The notes under the pieces: generated by a model
What the model was told of the DNA's origin: nothing
What the model saw: only the letters and a program-made list of their open reading frames with translations
Database searches by the model: none
Translations under genes and position numbers: made by a program
NCBI GenBank assembly: GCA_027016675.1
Contig: JALUSH010000235.1
Location: 1-7,781, forward strand
Direction of reading: 5' to 3'
DNA length: 7,781 bases
Origin: Thermodesulfovibrio sp.
Lineage (GTDB): Bacteria > Nitrospirota > Thermodesulfovibrionia > Thermodesulfovibrionales > JdFR-85
In this document: one piece after another, positions 5,024 through 7,781 of the stretch
Layout: each line of letters opens with the position of its first letter
Position numbering within the stretch: the stretch's first letter is position 1

Positions 5024-6316
5024 TTACCTCTTAAGATTGACCAGCTCCTGGAGGAGATCATCCGTGGTGGTAATAATCCTGGAGTTTGCCTGAAAGCCCC
5101 TCTGTGCAGAGATCATCTTGATAAACTCTTCTGCTAAATCCACATTGCTTATCTCAAGGGTATTGCTCAGTACCCTACCAAGCCCTCCTGAGGAGGCAGC
5201 CCCTACTATTGGCTGACCAGAAGAGTAGGATTCTCCATAAAGATTCCTGCCTATCTTTGTTAGCTCTGTTGGAGCAGCGAACTTTGCCAGGGCAATCTGT
5301 CCTATTATGCGTGTCTGGCCATTCGTGAATATGCCTGTGATCATTCCGTCCTGTTCAATGTTGATATTCTTGAGGGCACCTGCTGCATATCCGTCCTGTG
5401 TAAGATTGGTCACAGCAAACTCTGAAGCATACTGTGAGGTACCATCCAGTCCTGTACCACCCTCAGCAGTACCAGTTCCATAGTTAAAATAGATATCCTG
5501 TGGAGCCACTATGCCACTACCAAAGGTGAAGCTAATTGCTGTAGAGGAGTTATCATCTGTTAATTCACCATTAAGGCCAAATGAAAGGTCCTGTGTTCCT
5601 GCATCCACCAGTTCTCCTGGTGAGGATGGGTCTTCATGCACATAATGTACTGTCCAGGCATTGGTTGCTGTCTTTACAAAGTAGGCCGTAATCTCTCGGG
5701 CGTTTCCCTGAGAATCATAAACAGTGATCTGGGTGGAGAAATTATAATTGTCAGGGTCATCATTTATACCATCACCATTGCTATCCAGTGTAAAGGCTGC
5801 AGAAGGCACTGATTCCCTTGCATCCAGATTAATCGTAAAATTAACCTGTGAGGTGGGATTTGCTGCGGCCTGTTGTGTTGATATAACCATATCGCCAATT
5901 GTACCTGTTACATTACCAGAGGCATCGGCAAGATAGCCCTGCAGCGCATAGCCATCAGGATTCACGATCTTGCCATTTTTATCAAGGGTAAACTGTCCTG
6001 CCCGTGTGTAAAATCTGCCAGTACCATCGCTTACAATAAAAAACCCCTCACCATCGATTGCCATATCAAGTGCGCTTGCAGATGTCTCAAAAGAGCCCTG
6101 TGTAAACAAAGGGGTCACTGCGCTTACCATCACTCCTCTACCAACCTGCGAGTTACCCGCAATGCCCGTGATAGTCTGACTCAGCACATCACCAAAGGAA
6201 ACCCTGCTTCCCTTGAACCCCACAGTATTCATATTAGCAACATTATCTCCGATTACGGAAAGGGCAATACCATTGGCACTTAACCCACTGATGGCTGAAT
6301 ACAATGCTGTTAACAT
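5024..6316 (-). CDS. flgE: Flagellar hook protein FlgE
   Basis: Hook subunit, exported by the flagellar type III system and polymerised under the FlgD cap; 430 aa from the ATG at 6316. The N-terminal rod/hook domain is clear: LYSAISGLSANGIALSVIGD, then NVANMNTVGFKGSRVSFGDV (about 5-44). The FlgE/F/G signature DMAIDGEGFFIV sits at 84-95 and the variable outer domains at about 130-350. The C-terminal coiled segment SNVDLAEEFIKMISAQRGFQ, then ANSRII, ends in LLQELVNLKR. The length is usual for FlgE, and there is no cysteine. I reject the GTG at 6325 as start because AAGGAGG (6325-6331) overlaps it and is ideally placed, 8 nt away, for the ATG at 6316. An outer-domain loop DSNGDGINDD (178-187) resembles a calcium-binding EF-hand or dockerin loop. 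It is the last gene of the operon, with a terminator right after. Confidence 0.95.
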   Translation of the reverse strand: MLTALYSAISGLSANGIALSVIGDNVANMNTVGFKGSRVSFGDVLSQTITGIAGNSQVGRGVMVSAVTPLFTQGSFETSASALDMAIDGEGFFIVSDGTGRFYTRAGQFTLDKNGKIVNPDGYALQGYLADASGNVTGTIGDMVISTQQAAANPTSQVNFTINLDARESVPSAAFTLDSNGDGINDDPDNYNFSTQITVYDSQGNAREITAYFVKTATNAWTVHYVHEDPSSPGELVDAGTQDLSFGLNGELTDDNSSTAISFTFGSGIVAPQDIYFNYGTGTAEGGTGLDGTSQYASEFAVTNLTQDGYAAGALKNINIEQDGMITGIFTNGQTRIIGQIALAKFAAPTELTKIGRNLYGESYSSGQPIVGAASSGGLGRVLSNTLEISNVDLAEEFIKMISAQRGFQANSRIITTTDDLLQELVNLKR

Positions 6317-6317
6317 C

Positions 6318-6938
6318 TTAGACACCTCCTTCGTTAATTGCCTTTATCTCGGATAGGGAAACCCTCATTCCGTTTTCCAGTATTAGATAGGTTATGTTGT
6401 TTTCGAATTTTATCCCGATTATCCTTGACTGTACATCTGACACAATATCAACAGGATTGCCAGCCTCATCAGTAGCATTCAATTGAACCCTGTATGAACC
6501 CTCCTGTACAGAATTACCGCTATTGTCCTTTCCATCCCAGAGAATCTCACCCTCACCAGCGGATTGATAACCAAGAGAGATTGTCCTTACAGGCTCTCCC
6601 ATCTCTGTGAATATCTCAGCCTTTACAGAGGTGGCAGGCTGGCTCAGGGTGTATTTTATTTTTACTTCAGAACCATTATATTGTATCCTGTTGCCATCAA
6701 CTACAACACTTCTACCTATCAGGTTTGTGGCAAGGGCATTATTCAGTGAGTCCTGATAGTTGATAATGCTTGAAAGATTACTGTTTATATCTATCAACTG
6801 TTCAAGGGAACTGAACTGGGCAAGCTGGGCTGTAAACTCGGTGTTTTCTAAAGGGTTCAACGGATCCTGATACTTCAATTGAGTCGTAAAGAGTTTTAAA
6901 AATGTCTGTTTGTCAATGCTCTGACTGATGGCATCCAT
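6318..6938 (-). CDS. flgD: Flagellar hook assembly/capping protein FlgD
   Basis: Predicted 206-aa FlgD, the cap that sits on the growing hook and allows FlgE subunits to polymerise; it is lost when the hook is complete. The conserved N-terminal export and scaffold region is clear: FLKLFTTQLKYQDPLNPLEN (13-32) followed by TEFTAQLAQFSSLEQL (33-48). The C-terminal half holds the FlgD Ig-like/tudor part, with GEPVRTI and GEILWDGKDNSGNSVQEGSY (129-148) typical of that fold. Length is ordinary. AAGGAGG (6943-6949) lies 4 nt before the ATG, a rather short spacing. It follows fliK by 14 nt, and its stop is 1 nt before the flgE ATG. Its last codons, Glu-Gly-Gly-Val, contain the flgE ribosome-binding site. 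Confidence 0.95.
   Translation of the reverse strand: MDAISQSIDKQTFLKLFTTQLKYQDPLNPLENTEFTAQLAQFSSLEQLIDINSNLSSIINYQDSLNNALATNLIGRSVVVDGNRIQYNGSEVKIKYTLSQPATSVKAEIFTEMGEPVRTISLGYQSAGEGEILWDGKDNSGNSVQEGSYRVQLNATDEAGNPVDIVSDVQSRIIGIKFENNITYLILENGMRVSLSEIKAINEGGV
6325..6331 (-). promoter_or_regulatory. flgE Shine-Dalgarno inside the flgD coding sequence
   Basis: AAGGAGG on the minus strand lies within the last flgD codons (GAA GGA GGT), 8 nt before the flgE ATG at 6316. It decides the flgE start and makes translational coupling of flgD and flgE likely. Confidence 0.85.
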
Positions 6939-6952
6939 GATTCCTCCTTTTT

Positions 6953-7781
6953 CTACGCCTTTATGCTTACATTGTAAAGATGATTTCTGAGTCCTTCTTT
7001 AATCTTTAACTTGCTATCATTCATAGAGGCCTCTGATCTATCTTTATATTGATCCTTATGGTTTTCTCTGCCATTGTCACCAAGATAAAAGGAGAAATCC
7101 TCTGGCATGAGACCTTCACGATAAAGCGATGCAAAAAGGTCTGAAAGGTTCGACTGTATATGTATGATACTGTTTATATGATTGGCTACAAAATCAGCCC
7201 TCACAAGGTTGTTATGCACTGCTACTCTGAGTGCAATCTTCCCTAAACCTTCAGTTTCCAGTACAAGATTAAGACTCTGTGGCTTTGGAGTGTCCTTTAC
7301 AACCTCCATCTCCTGCAATCGGTTCAAACCTGCATCTTTAACCACCTGTTTTTGCATTATACTGTTATTCTCAAGCTTGAAATTCACCCTCTCACTACTA
7401 TTCTGGAAGATGTGAGAATTCTCTAATTTTGTCCTTGCCTTATGTACTTTTGTTTGATCATCTTTTCTGATAAAGGCCTCCTGTGCATCGTTTTCTCTAT
7501 CGCCATTTTCAGCATCAACAACTATCTGTCTGATCAAATTATCACCATTGTCTTTTACTTCTCTCACATCTTTATCTTTACTCTGGAAGATATCAGATTG
7601 TGCCTTCCTTTCCACTGAAATAACAGGCTTATTATTGATGTTTTTATTAACTACCTGTTCGTCAGGAATTTTTTCGTGCTTTCCCGAAAGTAAATCTGAA
7701 AACTCGATTTTATGTGGATTTCTGTTGATCCTCCACTCTTTATTATTGATCTCTAAATTCTCATCTTTTTTATTTCTTGTG
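6953..7781 (-). CDS. fliK: Flagellar hook-length control protein FliK, C-terminal part (5' end cut by window)
   Basis: The frame is open from the stop at 6953-6955 to the window edge, giving 275 visible residues. A GTG at 7615 is internal: 55 codons without a stop lie upstream and include FSDLLSGK, typical of FliK N-terminal regions. FliK measures hook length and switches export from hook to filament subunits. The middle is low-complexity, rich in Lys, Asp, Asn and Glu, and poorly conserved, as usual in FliK. The Flg_hook-like C-terminal domain spans about visible residues 170-235, with LNLVLETEGLGKIALRVAVH and later SLYREGLMPEDFSFYLG. The invariant-type LG precedes the beta strand. The tail after it is charged. 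Assignment rests on that domain and on position just before flgD and flgE. Sequence divergence is high, so it is less certain than its neighbours. Confidence 0.85.
   Translation of the reverse strand, partial: TRNKKDENLEINNKEWRINRNPHKIEFSDLLSGKHEKIPDEQVVNKNINNKPVISVERKAQSDIFQSKDKDVREVKDNGDNLIRQIVVDAENGDRENDAQEAFIRKDDQTKVHKARTKLENSHIFQNSSERVNFKLENNSIMQKQVVKDAGLNRLQEMEVVKDTPKPQSLNLVLETEGLGKIALRVAVHNNLVRADFVANHINSIIHIQSNLSDLFASLYREGLMPEDFSFYLGDNGRENHKDQYKDRSEASMNDSKLKIKEGLRNHLYNVSIKA

Noticed and set aside
6317..6325. GTG at 6325 as the flgE start
   Set aside because: The Shine-Dalgarno overlaps this codon; the ATG at 6316 has proper spacing and matches the usual FlgE N terminus.
6953..7615. 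A complete 220-aa protein starting at GTG 7615
   Set aside because: The same frame stays open for 55 more codons to the window edge, includes a FliK-like FSDLL stretch, and has no ribosome-binding site near 7615.

Overview
The window carries a compact set of bacterial genes with moderate G+C, strong AAGGAGG ribosome-binding sites and a flagellar operon. Gene content (a dGTPase-like HD protein, a two-PDZ HtrA protease, a GLYR/3-hydroxyisobutyrate-type dehydrogenase and a DUF4416 protein) suggests a motile Gram-negative-type bacterium. My best guess is Nitrospirota or a deltaproteobacterial-type lineage; this is inference from gene content only, and no marker gene here fixes the taxonomy.

Layout, plus strand: the 3' end of a tRNA, most likely tRNA-Leu (1-21), is followed by dgt (75-1115). 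A 318-bp gap (1116-1433) contains a 137-nt element closed by 22-bp inverted arms, with two internal hairpins and a possible 16-codon ORF. Next comes a tight run of htrA (1434-2900), a dehydrogenase with a TTG start (2910-3776) and a DUF4416 gene (3778-4302), with gaps of 9 bp and 1 bp, so probably one transcript.

Minus strand: a small glutaredoxin-like gene (4372 to 4629 or 4641) converges on the DUF4416 gene and has its own extended -10 promoter. The intergenic stretch from there to 5023 is filled by at least four copies of a roughly 30-bp palindromic repeat, whose stems change sequence in a compensatory way, and by a rho-independent terminator. That terminator ends the flagellar hook operon, read right to left: fliK (cut by the window end at 7781), flgD and flgE. 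FliK sets hook length, FlgD is the hook cap or scaffold, and FlgE is the hook subunit. The genes are 14 nt and 1 nt apart, and the flgE ribosome-binding site lies inside the last codons of flgD.

The genes themselves belong to known families. The less explained material is in the two non-coding gaps: the structured element ahead of htrA and the covarying palindromic repeat cluster. I see no CRISPR array, intact insertion sequence or defence system.
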